From contig OU452230.1 in NCBI GenBank assembly GCA_911728455.2, forward strand, positions 5,495,512 to 5,559,511: a stretch of 64,000 nucleotides of DNA, given 5' to 3'. The stretch comes from Marthasterias glacialis (taxonomy: Eukaryota; Echinodermata; Asteroidea; Forcipulatida; Asteriidae). Below are positions 48,101 to 59,023 of this stretch, one piece after another (positions within the stretch are counted from its first letter, which is position 1; every line of letters starts with the position of its first letter). Both the position numbers and the translations under genes were made by a program. The notes under the pieces were generated by a model that was not told the DNA's origin, did no database searches, and saw only the letters and a program-made list of their open reading frames with translations.

Positions 48101-51100
48101 TAGACAAGTTGAAACTGTTAGATCTGTGCTGTACTTCCTACAGACACCAGTCTTAAAAAAAAAAAAAAAAAAAATTGTAGCATTGTAGCAACCAAAGAGC
48201 TTGCAGCTCAGAACGTCTTCTGGATCAGAATACTTCATAAGACAAGAATTTGTTTTTAATTTGTTTTTAATTTAATATGGCACTTGGCCTGAATTTTGTT
48301 TGAGCTTCATTCTTAAAAACAAATCTTTGCATGTTGGCGTTGAAACGTCCCACCCCCAGTTTGAAGTAACTTCACCCATGAGTGCGGAGGGAGGTCTGAA
48401 GGTCTTGCAGCTCAGAACGTCTTCTGGATTAGAATACTTCATAAGACATGAATTTGTTTTTAATTTGTTTTTAATTTAATATGGCACTTGGCCTGAATTT
48501 TGATTGAGCTTCTGTCTTAAAAAACAAATCTGTGCATGTTGCGTTTAAACGTCCCACCCCCAGTTTGAAGTAACTTCACCCATGAGTGCCGAGGGAGGTC
48601 TGAAGGTCTTGCAGCTCAGAACGTCTTCTGGATCAGAATACTTCATAAGACAAGAATTTGTTTTTAATTTGTTTTTAATTTAATATGGCACTTGGCCTGA
48701 ATTTTGATTGAGCTTCAGTCTTAAAAACCAATCTGTGCATGTTGGCGTTGAAACGTCCCACCCCCAGTTTGAAGTAACTTCACCCATGAGTGCCGAGGAA
48801 GGTCTGAGCCAGGAAAGCACTTCACCGACCTGACTAAAATGAAGATTAACATTACTCATAAATACATGGAACCCAATGAGAGTGACTTACTACTGTACTG
48901 TGCACTACGCATCTGCTGTTCACGTCTCTGAAGCTCAGCTGCTTTCCTCTCAAGTTCTTCCTGTCGCCTCAGAATGTCCTCCTGCCCTGGTGGTGGTGCC
49001 TGGATAAAACAAAGTTTTCAGAATGTTGAAAAATGAAGCTGCCAATATACTTGATCAGTTGGTTTGGCATCAATCAACTTTGGTTGCATTTCTACTGATT
49101 GAACAGAGTGTAATATTTAATGAGATTAACATAGGCAAGAAAATTGTCCCAAACAAAAATGATCTACGTTGTGTCAAAATTGAAACTTAGCACAATATGA
49201 ATTTACAAAAAATGTTCCCCAACTAAAACATAAACTGTTCATAATTGTTTTCTCGAAAGCTTGACTCGGCTAATCTGGTGAGATGTTCACTGGTTGGTTT
49301 TATGAGTTGATTGAAATTGAGAGGATGTACACATATGTGAGATGCACCCCTCCAAAGAACTGCAACCCTCCAAAGACCAACGACGTACAGTGGTCAAAGC
49401 ATCACACACACCAGCATGACCAGGGCTCGATTTCACAAAGAGTAAATATTGATCTTAAGTGCAAATCAATCGCAATTGCTAAGCAAAGTGTGATGTCACA
49501 ATGCAAATTACTATGGTGACACTGACAACTCATCTTAAGATGAATCTGAGTGCTTTGTGAAATCGACCCCAGGCCTGAAATTCCATCTTTGAGAGGGCAA
49601 GGCCATTTTCATTTTACAAGGGGCACTTCCATCGGAAAATCTTAAAGTCCATGGGAAACTTCTGACAGGTCTGAAGGGGCACCAAGGCCAAGACCAGGGC
49701 AACAGAGGCCATGGCCTCTGTGGCCTCAATGTAATGCCAGGCCTGGCACACTCTTCAATAAAGCTATCTAAAGGCTCTTGGGAAACTACATGTACATCAA
49801 AGATTGTATAGCGCCGAAGGAGCAAGATGGGTTACCGGAGCTCTTTCTATTGTTTGGAACGTGAAGTACATGTACGGCATGGGGCCCCATTTTAGTAAGC
49901 AAATGTTTTGTTATATCATTGTTAGCAATGGTCATTGTCTGCACTCATCCAGTGCACACATGTACTTCACATTTCAGCCAGAGTAACTAACCCATCTTGC
50001 CTCTTCGGCGCTATTTGATGTTCATACAGTAGTGTGATATTCTAAATATTTTAAATCCTTCAAAATCAACCTGATGATTTTGATAACTTTGGAGGATTGA
50101 GGCAACAGGTATCATACACAATTCATACCGGTTGATTTTGGAGGATTGAGACATGTTTGAAATTTACCTAGCATCATGAAGGTACATAGGATCCTACAAA
50201 ACTACTGTAATATCACTTGAAACTGAAGCATTGAGGCAGAAGGCATCCCACACCACATAATATAGGCCTTGTGATTTCAGGCATAAACTCATCTTGGTTG
50301 ATTTGGGAGGATAAAGGCAGTAGGCACCCTACATGTACATGAACTCATTTTTGGGAGGATTGAGGCTGTTTCCAGCAGAGAGTGTTTCAAGAGATGACCA
50401 TGACACATCATTTAATATTCAAGCTCAATTTGGCTTACTGGTTGAGCAGCCGAGGGGGAATACGCTGGTGGTGATGGCTCCATGACGGCTGGCTGAGTAG
50501 GTGGGACTACAGCTGGTGTCGTCTTCTTGGCTGTGGTTGTCTGAAAGGGGATTCACAAACGAGAGAAAATCAGTTGGTGAAACTAAAGATCACCTGTGTT
50601 AAATGTATTACAGAAACGAATATAAGCTTAACAAATTCAGCTCTACCCACAATTTCACTTTTAAACTGTGGTAAATAAGAACCAAAATCTGGCCGGCCAT
50701 CATTACAAGTAAGCCTAAAATATCATGACAAATGACTTTATCTCATCGAAGTTGCAAAGTCATTTAAGTTTAATTCAAAATGGTCCATTGTTTTGTACAA
50801 ATTTTGCCACAGTTCTTTAATCTATGACAGGTGTTATTACCTTTACAGCCCTAACCCAAACCATCCCAAACCCTTCAAAATCCAACTGCATGTTTTGTTT
50901 GATCACTGTTGGACTCAGGAAAATCGATTATGCATGCCTAACATTGGATCAGGCATACCATCAGGTCTTGAAATTCATCTCCAAGAAGACAACAACATAT
51001 TTTCAATTTATGCAACCTAGAGCCCTTCCATTACTGGACACTCTTAAAGTCTAGGGGAAACTTTTGAAGAGGCACCAACCAAGGCCAAGAGCGGGGCAAC

Positions 51101-52329
51101 AGTGGTCATGGCCTCCGTGTAGTTCCAGGCTTGTGTGCCACCACAATCAGAGTCCTACGGTTTGGGTGTTACATTTAAGTTACCATCCTACAATGTGTAG
51201 TAAATAACTCACAGAGGGGTACATGTATGTGTACAGTTTACATGTAGGTCTACATACAGGTACAAGCAGGTGATCAATCCTGTGAGAGGGTTTGGATATG
51301 ACCAACATCTGCATATTTGTACTGCGTGTTGTGTGCAAATTCTGTGCAGAGAAACCCTTCCATTCGTGTACAAAATAACACAGGAGTTACAGCCCCCTGG
51401 GGACTAAACGGAAATTTAATTTAAATCCAGGGTTTAGTTTTTTCTACTCGACCTAAAAATCCAGTGATGTTTTTAACACATCTCATGGAAAATACACAGA
51501 CTCAGAAGATTCTCTGTGCCCAGTATTTGAAAGACTTTCCTTCGTTTTTAATTTTCCATTTAATTTCAAACTATTTACGCAGTTTATGAATTGCAGTTAA
51601 GTGAACTTTAATTGTTTTGCAATGATTGCTTAAATTTGGTTGTTGTTGATCATGCTGTTTCAAGTTTACTCTTTTCGCTTCAGGCCATACAACATGCTCA
51701 ACAGCAATTCCAAAAACATTTCTTTACCATGTTTATCATTCTAAAAATATTATTTTTTGTGTAAAATGCATAATTTGCACGTTCGAAAAACTTTAACAAA
51801 TTTGTTTTAAAACTAACTTTCAGACACCAGACAGTGAAAGCACAAAGCCACACATATCAATACATACATATGTGCAAGTGTGTTCTTTGTGTAAATAAAT
51901 CTTTAAAGACAAACTCTGCACACCAAAGTAAACATTGGTTCAACAGCCATTTTTTTTATAGTACAACACTAGATAAAACAAATCAAATAAAATAAGAAAC
52001 CGATATCACAGAGCTGGTTTAAACGGAAACAGGTAGATGAAATAAAAATGTCACTTGACGCAAATTACCTGAAGTACTGTACAAAAAAACCTTGTATGCT
52101 TTGCATGTAAATCTAAACAGTACATGTACATTATTCAGCTTTAATGCACTGCGTTATTTAAAGTTCTCCACAGAATCTGTTCAAGTACTCACACCTGTAG
52201 ATGAGGTCTACATGATCAAGTCAAAGATGTTTTTAGTGAAGTAAATAAAACATCACTGGAAGCAATTTGGAGCTTTCAATGTTTACTATTTACTTTTTTT
52301 TCATTTTTGCTTTATTTTTTACTTTTTTG

Positions 52330-52370
<41 letters not shown>

Positions 52371-53092
52371 GGGGGGGGGGGATTTCTTGTACTTTTATCT
52401 TCATCAAAAAGTGTTGAAAATATGGTGGATACAAGATTTTGTAAACGCATAAAATCCACACACAGCTAATGGCTGGATTTCAGTAGATTATTTATGACAA
52501 GAAACAAAGTACATGGGGCCACTTATCTACTGTCATGTTAGCAGTTTTTCCAATGGTTGTAATGTAGCCTTTGTTAAAGTACCTGAAACCACCCACTAAT
52601 TGTTTCAACAGGGTGAAGGGACATGCAGGCTGAAACTGAAAATAATTTGAGTTGAATAGGATTACAAATTCTTTAATTAATCTCAAATTTGAAAAAAATG
52701 GCCGGGAGATTTTTCCGTCCATTTTTTAATGAAATTTCTAGGGTGATTTTAAAATAAAAATTCAAAGAATCAACTCAAATTGTTTTAAGGATTTAAGCCT
52801 TCATGTCCATTCATCACACGTTGAACCACTTTTGGCTGGTTTCAGGTTTTTAAAATAAAGTTACAACCATTGGAAAAACTGCTAACGTGACAAATGCAAA
52901 CTGGCCCTCTTTTACACTTAGGGTATATTTTCCCCCCACCCTGTGGTTGAAAAACTGTTTTCCTGTAAGCAGCTCTGTGACATTGGGGGGGGGGGGGTTC
53001 AAAAGGTGCACCTGTGAATTGCGCTCCTCAAAAGGGTTGAACTCCTCCAGTCCTCTGGAGGAGTTGCTGGTAGCTTGCTGTACCGAGGGGTC
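41801..53092 (-). CDS. SCAMP: Secretory carrier-associated membrane protein (SCAMP), 5' partial
   Basis: Exons, in transcript order: 53012-53092, 50439-50540, 48891-48999, 47961-48089, then one of 46583-46748 or 45120-45285, then 43029-43130, 42374-42506 and 41801-41995 with the stop. They join in frame to 338 residues plus a missing N-terminus. SCAMPs are four-helix proteins of recycling endosomes, the Golgi and secretory vesicles, acting in vesicle traffic and exocytosis. Marks: DPSVQQ and EEFNPFEE (NPF, EH-domain binding); a Pro-rich stretch; the coiled coil [27 protein letters not shown] and PCFYQDF-like [15 protein letters not shown]; the inter-helix E peptide CWYRPVYK; and [20 protein letters not shown] after helix 4. 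The C-terminal tail is Ala/Gly-rich. The initiator exon (usually MSxFDxNPF) was not found and is probably beyond 64000 or too short to recognise. Confidence 0.93.
42052..42349. repeat. 149-bp tandem duplication in the last SCAMP intron
   Basis: Two adjacent copies beginning ACTAGCTTGCTATCCTCTTT (42052 and 42201) and ending CAAATGTTGCAGTGACA. They differ at only a few positions (TTAAAATATGT against TTAAATAATGT, TGTATATTAAACC against TGCTTATTAAACC), so the duplication is recent. The second copy ends about 25 bases from the donor of exon 42374-42506. Confidence 0.9.
44768..45099 (+). mobile_element. tRNA-derived SINE with a 34-A tail, antisense to SCAMP
   Basis: It starts with a tRNA-like head: GCGGTTAAGTCATCAGGATA, then a B-box-like GAGTTCGGATCCTGG near 44796. 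A body with GTGTCCTTGAGCAAGACAC follows, and an uninterrupted A-tract of 34 bases at 45066-45099. In the SCAMP transcript the tail becomes a U34 tract that starts 21 bases into the intron after the alternative exon 45120-45285. Confidence 0.78.
45120..45285 (-). CDS. SCAMP: SCAMP alternative exon, downstream version (E2)
   Basis: Exactly 166 bp, phase 1 in and phase 2 out, acceptor CTTCAG and donor AG|GTAACA. It encodes the second membrane helix and the following inter-helix segment: [20 protein letters not shown], then [15 protein letters not shown], then [16 protein letters not shown]. It replaces 46583-46748 at the same place in the protein. Its donor is weaker than that of the partner exon (C rather than G at +5), and a SINE-derived U-tract follows closely. 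Residue identity with the partner is concentrated at the E-peptide end, so the two are paralogous exons from an old duplication. Confidence 0.9.
45861..46045. mobile_element. 185-bp MITE, family A, between the paired SCAMP exons
   Basis: The left end AATAGACCTTTATCATGCTG and the right end CACCATGACAATGGTCTATA form the same inverted repeat as 6180-6359, with a small internal insertion (AGCCTATATGCTAATA). It lies in the 1.3-kb interval separating the two alternative SCAMP exons. Confidence 0.83.
46583..46748 (-). CDS. SCAMP: SCAMP alternative exon, upstream version (E1)
   Basis: Exactly 166 bp, phase 1 in and phase 2 out, acceptor CATTCAG and a strong donor AG|GTGAGG. It encodes [20 protein letters not shown], then [17 protein letters not shown], then [16 protein letters not shown]. 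It carries the full E peptide, with Ser for Ala near its end. It aligns residue for residue with exon 45120-45285 and with the single exon used at this place in vertebrate SCAMPs. Frame arithmetic allows one or the other in a message, not both and not neither. Confidence 0.9.
47217..47367. mobile_element. MITE, family D (TGGGAGAC ends)
   Basis: The left end AATGGGAGACGTTGGTGGCAG and the right end GTCCAAAAGTTTCCAATT form an imperfect inverted repeat. The interior has GGCCTTTTTGACAGCTCTGA and GTTCTGAGCATGCGTACTAC. Both halves of the same element flank other DNA at 63341-63960. Confidence 0.6.
48201..48812. repeat. 204-bp tandem repeat, three units, in a SCAMP intron
   Basis: Units start TTGCAGCTCAGAACGTCTTC at 48201, 48405 and 48609 and end near GAGTGC(G/C)GAGG(G/A)AGGTCTG. 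They are about 97 percent alike, indicating recent amplification. The last unit ends about 80 bases downstream of the donor of exon 48891-48999 in the minus-strand transcript. Confidence 0.93.
49423..49570. mobile_element. 148-bp MITE, family E
   Basis: The ends GGGCTCGATTTCACAAAG and CTTTGTGAAATCGACCCC are inverted repeats with one mismatch. The interior contains ATTGATCTTAAG and CATCTTAAGATGAAT, themselves partly palindromic. Confidence 0.85.
49571..49746. repeat. Dispersed repeat, family F ('GGCCATGGCCTC'), copy 1
   Basis: Bounded by CAGGCCTGAAATTCCATC and GTAATGCCAGGCCTGG, an inverted repeat around CCAGGCCTG. The interior reads AAGGGGCACTTCCATCGGAA, TCTGAAGGGGCACCAAGGCC and CAGAGGCCATGGCCTCTG. 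It abuts MITE family E. Other copies: 57572-57742 and 61438-61590 (inverted relative to this one), with fragments near 51005-51135, 53960-54290, 54380-54560, 54780-54840 and 60890-61040. Confidence 0.8.
52339..52382. repeat. T-run followed by G-run in a SCAMP intron
   Basis: About 30 T followed by 11 G. On the transcript strand this is C11 then A30, and it may be the tail of an old retroposed element whose body is not recognisable. Confidence 0.85.
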
Positions 53093-53352
53093 CTAGACAA
53101 AAAGCAAAAAAGCAAAATCAAAACAGAAAAACACAATGTCACAGCTTCATTTAAAGTAGAACAAAAGAACAAATCAAAACACTCATTTGACATTCACTTT
53201 AACTTACACTTCCGTTCTTGAAGGGGCTTAACTTAAAGGAATTTGCCCCTGGTACAGATCACTTCTATCTTGACCACAAAAATATTAGTTTAAAGGTGGT
53301 GATAACTGATGTTACAAGTACATGCACATGTATACAAAAATAAAGTACTGTA

Positions 53353-53613
53353 CAGGGTTCTCCCCAGGATTTTTCAAAACTGTGGGGCACTCTGGACCCA
53401 AATTTTGAAAGTGAGGCCGAAGCACGCTGAATCGGTAGCAGATCCTTCAAATGTTTTTATTTAATGTTTATGTTTGGTTTGAAAAGCTGTACTTTGCAAT
53501 CTATAAAAAAAAATATATATATTTTGTTTACGTATCGGCCGTAATTTCTGCGTATCGGCCCGTAATTCGCGCGTATCGGCCCGATACGCTAGCTTGTGCG
53601 TGGGGAGAACCCT
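53353..53613. mobile_element. 261-bp MITE, family H
   Basis: The ends AGGGTTCTCCCCA (53353-53365) and TGGGGAGAACCCT (53601-53613) are perfect inverted repeats. GTAC-containing sequence lies on both sides. The interior includes repeated CGTATCGGCCCGTA words near 53530-53590. No coding capacity. Confidence 0.87.
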
Positions 53614-56247
53614 GGTACATACATGTATTGTAATATTGAAAGTTTGAGAGAGGTGGCCAGTAGAAATAACGAAGTGTGCCCCATAATGCTACATTTACAT
53701 GTAAATGACAAGGGAAAACAATGCACATGATGCACTAGAGAAAGTTCAATATTGATAACATTGTCCATATTTCATATTAAATAGGGATGCTTTTCAACAC
53801 TGAACTAGCCAACCGGACCACTTGGAAAGAATTGTGACTGGTCCTCAGGTGTTTTATCTGGCATATTTGGCCATTGGTCAGTGGACCACTGTTACATGGC
53901 TAAGGGAGAATGATGGTGTCAATCTAGTCAAGGGGCAGTACATTGTATGTCGTTCTTCTACTTCTAAGGGCAAACAGGCCTTGATCTTAACCGAGGCCAC
54001 TGAGGCCATTGGCCTCATGCCTTGACGAGTTGGCCAGCATGCCCTTCAGAAAAATTGCACTGTCACTACGAACTTGGCCAGTATGCCCTTGTACAATTTC
54101 TCTGATTTGGCCAGCAAAGGCCTTTTCTTAAGATCGAGCCCTGGGCAAGGCAGCATTTCATTGATAAAGAGCATCTCTATGAGAGAACTGTAAACTTCTG
54201 CTGGAACATTTACGGGGCACCCGGGCAATGACTGGGGGGCATGGAGGCATTTGCCTCCTTCGCCTCCTTGAAGTATTCGGCCTGGAGTTGTGAGCAAAAG
54301 TAAAACAAGATGGCAGTAATTTACACCAAAAATGTACATAGTAAAGTGTGCTGTGGTTGTCGTACTACCTGACTACACTACACCAGGCCTGCTACTTCAC
54401 AGAGGCAATGGAGGCCTTGCCCCTGGTCATTACCTTGGTGCCCTTGAAATCTTCCAATAGAAATTTACAATTTCCTCATATTCTTCTTTCTCGAGAAAGA
54501 ATATTCCTTGCCCCTTCAAGAACGAAGCAATCAGGCCTTCTAAGTTCTACACTTTACACATTGCAATTGAGTATACTTGTACATATCCACATCCAATGTA
54601 TGTGAATCAGCCATAAACTGTGTCATTTGACTATGCACTGAACATCACGAATAATACTTATAGAAAAATGTCTAACTGTACAAAAATGTACAGTATACAT
54701 GTATAAATGTACATGTGTGTAAATATAGGGGTATACATGTACATTGTATGAAGGCATGATATGATATTGATAATTCATGGAGGCAATAGAGGCATTTGCC
54801 TCAATGCTCTGATCAATTCCCTGGTTCTCCTTGAATTTTTCCAGTCACAAATATTGATTTAAGTACATGTAGGCCAACATGTACAGTTGTACATCACTGT
54901 GCTGCCCATTACTGACTTGCTCTTATTTACATACATGATTTAAGAACAAAATATCATCGTGTACAAATGCACAAGTACATTATGCCAGTGCATGTACTGT
55001 CACAACTGTAGTGTACATACATACGTGTGTGTGTACATTACACAAATGTACCATTCACAGCTACTGAACATAGTGTTACATGCCCACGAGCACTGTATGA
55101 TTCATTTTATTGATCACCGTTTCCACATCGGAAACATCATGAACATATGGATTATGGTTTGATATTTAATGAACAGAAGTGTTGAGTCCAGGATATTACC
55201 TCACAACATTCACCTTGTAAGCACCAGTGCAAATCAGGTATCCGACGGTTAGCTAGTCAAGTATAAATCCATCCTGCTAAATTTACACAGGGTAAAGTAC
55301 TGGTTAACGGGAGTGTGTGTGCGTGGGGACTGTGTGTGTGCGCAGTAGGTACATGTATTGTCACAGAGCATGGAGTATCGCCCAGTTCACCACATTATGC
55401 AGAACGGCTCGTGGCAGATTGTACACATCGCATTATACCCACCAATGGTTCAGTCTGGCATACAAAATTAGCACTGTCCGTGTTTTAAACATGCTAAATA
55501 TGCCTGTAATAAAAAAATCAATATTTCACCACGGCCTGTCAATGCATTGTAATGAACACGTAGGAACAAACAATATGTCTGAGTGTACAAAGTAGTCCCA
55601 TTAACATATTTACATAATGCATAATTCATGTGCTGCACGTGCAACACCCAAATGTCAGAAAAATTTGCATACTATCCATACGTACGCATGTGTCCATGTG
55701 CATGCTTACAATGTTTTCCATAATTATTACACATGTGTGTAACATGTACGTAAAGTGCACATGCACATGATATGATACAAATACTTGTAGATGTATTATG
55801 TAGGGTGCATACTCTATGCACACATTACACAATGTATTTACACTTACGATTAATCAATTAATATTCTTATAAATGCCAATCACCCTTGTTGGCTTTACTG
55901 AGTTAATTTCTCTATTAATGGTACATACATGTACACAACATATACCAACCTTGCGCAGAGCACAAAGCAAATATGTTTTAGTTGACATCATTGCTGTAGC
56001 AAGTGAAAATGCTGTTAATTGATCGTTTTCTTATCAATAAAATCAGCACCAAGGTTTAACATTTAATAACCCTGCTTTAGATAACCAGTGGACTCATCAA
56101 GTAGATTAACTGAAGTGCTTGCGCATTGACCTGCTAGCTTATTGGAAAAAGTGGGCTGCCTTGAATACAGTTGGAAGTCTTTACAAACAATAAACACAAA
56201 AAAACGTAGCAACCGATTTTAAACTGATGGATCATCTCCATTGGTCG

Positions 56248-56560
56248 TGCCATTTTGGGAGTCAGTTTTTCCTGTGTTACGCATTTTATGCGATGTGCGT
56301 TGTTGTTTGCACGCTCACTATATTTTAACATGCAAATTGACTCCCAAATAGGCATACAGACTGTACTGAATAGCTGCTTGTGTGGTCGGTGCCAAGGGCT
56401 CAATTGACCCCATTCACCTGACGTCATCATCACAATAATCTTGGTTAAGTGCCATTTTAGAAGTCAATGTCACTGTGTGTTATCCAGTGTGGTGCGCCTT
56501 TTATGCGACGCGGCGTTTACACGTAAACCTATTGACTTCCAAAACAATGAGCGTGGCACA
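56248..56560. repeat. Family G inverted-repeat elements ('GCCATTTTGGGAGTCA')
   Basis: One short inverted repeat is GCCATTTTGGGAGTCAGT with TTGACTCCCAAATAGGC (56248-56355). A second is GCCATTTTAGAAGTCAATG with ATTGACTTCCAAAACAATG (56449-56550). Between them lies CACCTGACGTCATCATCACA. The same modules recur near 5697-5870 and, in inverted order, near 59597-60165. Confidence 0.7.
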
Positions 56561-57571
56561 GTCGCCGTGTGTGATGTGCGTGTAAGGGGTCAATACAAAG
56601 CGTTTAATCTTGCTCATGGTCAGAAGAAATAGAATCGTCTTTTTGTAAATTGATTTTTAATATTTTGTTCATCTGTTAAGTTTGTTCTACATGTATGCCT
56701 CTCACATACTTTACGTGACTCATTTTAATTTTGCCCCCATGTGTGTTTACAGTATGACAATGTATGATCTAAAGTATACAATATCCACGTACATAGTTTA
56801 ATGTGTTGTTTCATTTGAATAATGAATAGGCCTTGGTTCACTGATTTGCCTTTTTTTTAAAATATTAATTATAACTGCTTATCAGGACTGTAATTTACAT
56901 CTGTATTAGGTCTTTCTTTTTTTTTCCAAAAATTGTGACTGATTTTGTTGCCAATAATTTGCAATTTTTTCTTAACCTTCACACATTATACGAACACCTG
57001 TCCATTCACTGTCTGGCACTACATCATGTACATGTACATGTACTTCAATGCTACATTACATGTACCATAGAGCATGTACCAGCTTATTTTTAAATGTTTA
57101 CTTTATGCCGATTTGAGCAATGTCAGATTGTAAACTGTCACCATTGTGTTAATTTTGCTGGTAGGACAAACAAAGTCACTCCTTTTTTATTTTTACAAAT
57201 CTGAATCTTATACAAAGTCCTCCACGTACACACTGTATTTGCATATTTTAATGGTGGCACACACTATGAACAGTACACATGTACGTGTTACATGACATGT
57301 CCAAAAAATCAAGACTACTTTCTTCTTGCCTCGACGCTGAATTAAAAACCAATTGAATTCCAAGAAGTTTGCATTTAAATCTGGTCAGATTCAATAAAAA
57401 CAGAAAAGTAAAATCATGCACTATCAACTGGTCATGTATTTTGAAGTCTTTAATTCCTTTTGTACATGTACATGTAGACAGTATTATCAGATTATTGGCC
57501 CACATAATGTTTATGGTTCTAATGTAGCATTTATGTAGTTCATACGTACTGTAACTCTGTACAAAGTAACT

Positions 57572-57742
57572 CGGGCCTGGAATTACAGGAAGGCCTTGGA
57601 GGCCATGGCCTCTGTTGCCCTTATCTTGGCCTTGGTGCCCCTTCAACTGTTTCCCATAGACTCTCAGATTTTCCAATGGAAGTGCCCTTTGCAAAATGAA
57701 AGTGGCCTTGCCCTTTCTAAGATGAAGTTCCAGGCCTGGTAA
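57572..57742. repeat. Dispersed repeat, family F, copy 2
   Basis: GGGCCTGGAATTACAGGAAG, GGCCATGGCCTCTGTTGCCC, TTGGTGCCCCTTCAA, TTTTCCAATGGAAGTGCCC and TTCCAGGCCTGG. It lies in the opposite orientation to 49571-49746. The open readings across it are shared among copies only because the repeat is shared. Confidence 0.8.
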
Positions 57743-58880
57743 CTGTCTGTCATGTCTGTACACTAAAAGTTTACAAAATACTTCCAACAGTCTGTAAATT
57801 ATTATTACTTTTTAACTGGTAGGAACAAAAACACATGTTATACTGCTCGTGCAACATTTGTACTAAGCAAACTCATACAGTACGTACATGTACATGTGGA
57901 CAAGTTAATGAATACGTGTACATGTATAGTACTGTCATGTGATTGTTCATCATGATTAATTGAATGTCCAGCCTGGTTGGAAAATAATAAATATAACACA
58001 ACTCTTGACCACTGCATCATTTGTGAGAAAAACATACATGTACAGTTTGCATATTGCATAATTTTTTTAAAGGCCTCACATTTCGACCCTAGCAGAGTCT
58101 TTCTCAAAGGCTAAATGACAACACAACACCCATTATTATACAAGTGTAACAGAAGCAGTCAAGTAGCAAGAAGTGAAAAGTGAGAGGCAGTTCAAAGCAG
58201 TCGGAAGAAGCAAGGAATAAACAATGAAAGTTACAACTTTTGAATTTAGTTTGCATTTTGTTATAAAAGATTGTGTGTACAGCGCATTGTCCTGAGAGTG
58301 ACAAGTAGCCTACATGTACCTACACAGTGTACATTTGTAGTAGGAACGATAACTGAATTGACTCTAGAACCAATTAATTTCTTGATGCCTCTACATTAAT
58401 CATCAAAAACATGAAAAATAGTACACCTGGGACTTCAATATGGATACTTAATCAACCGAGTCCACGCCCAACAGTGTTTTTGGCTGGGAATAAAACGATG
58501 TCAACATATGGTAAAATATTAAATTTACGACAATGCAAACAAGAGTCTGTCGAGTATCTGCTTGTAAGCACCGGAGCCGCACAACATGTACTGTGTACAC
58601 GTGTACATGTATGCATGAAAGAACAAGAAGCTTTACATAACATGTACAGTTTGACGGTGAAACTGTACACGTGCGTAAGTAAACGAATACTTAACAAGTA
58701 TTTTGCATAAAACAATTTTAAACAAAACCAGGTTTAATACAACCATCAAGTGAAGGTGTCTGTATATGTACAATGTTGCCTTGGCTCCAAAACAGCTCAA
58801 GCATGTCGTTGCTTCACTGCACATGTGCGTACAGACCAGTATAATTCTCAAAAAAAAAAAAAAAAAAAAAAACAACTCAC

Positions 58881-59023
58881 AATTTGACAAATATAGTTGG
58901 CTCGGAAGAGGTGCTCGGTGGATTCACCGAGTATGAGGAAAGGGATCTCTGCAAAGTTTGGTACCATGCATCTTCCCTCGGCTGTGAAGATTTTAGGACT
59001 GCCGGAAAAGGTGATGGGGATCC
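58881..59023 (-). CDS. Unidentified possible coding exon
   Basis: A 143-bp segment, GC-richer than its surroundings, with coding-like third positions (many C) on the minus strand. It encodes IPITFSGSPKIFTAEGRCMV, then PNFAEIPFLILGESTEHLF, then RANYICQI. It is bounded by an acceptor-like GCCAG and a donor-like ATT|GTGAGT followed by a T-run. No family was recognised. The plus strand also reads open (MRKGISAKFGTMHLPSAVK onward) up to a consensus donor AAG|GTGAGT at 59045-59046, so the strand is not certain. It lies upstream of the known SCAMP exons and does not resemble the N-terminus of a SCAMP, so it may belong to another gene. Confidence 0.3.

Larger units (their letters stand above)
53093..58880. 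other. Region upstream of the first recognised SCAMP exon
   Basis: The SCAMP initiator exon, 5' UTR and promoter should lie here or further right, but none was identified. It contains MITE 53353-53613, several family F fragments and family G repeats near 56250-56560. There are also many TGTACA/ACATGTACATGT words, especially at 54.6-58.7 kb. A weak candidate exon at 53208-53248 is discussed under findings. Confidence 0.45.

Noticed and set aside
48201..48812. CRISPR-like array
   Set aside because: The repeats are contiguous 204-bp units without spacers, in animal intronic DNA.
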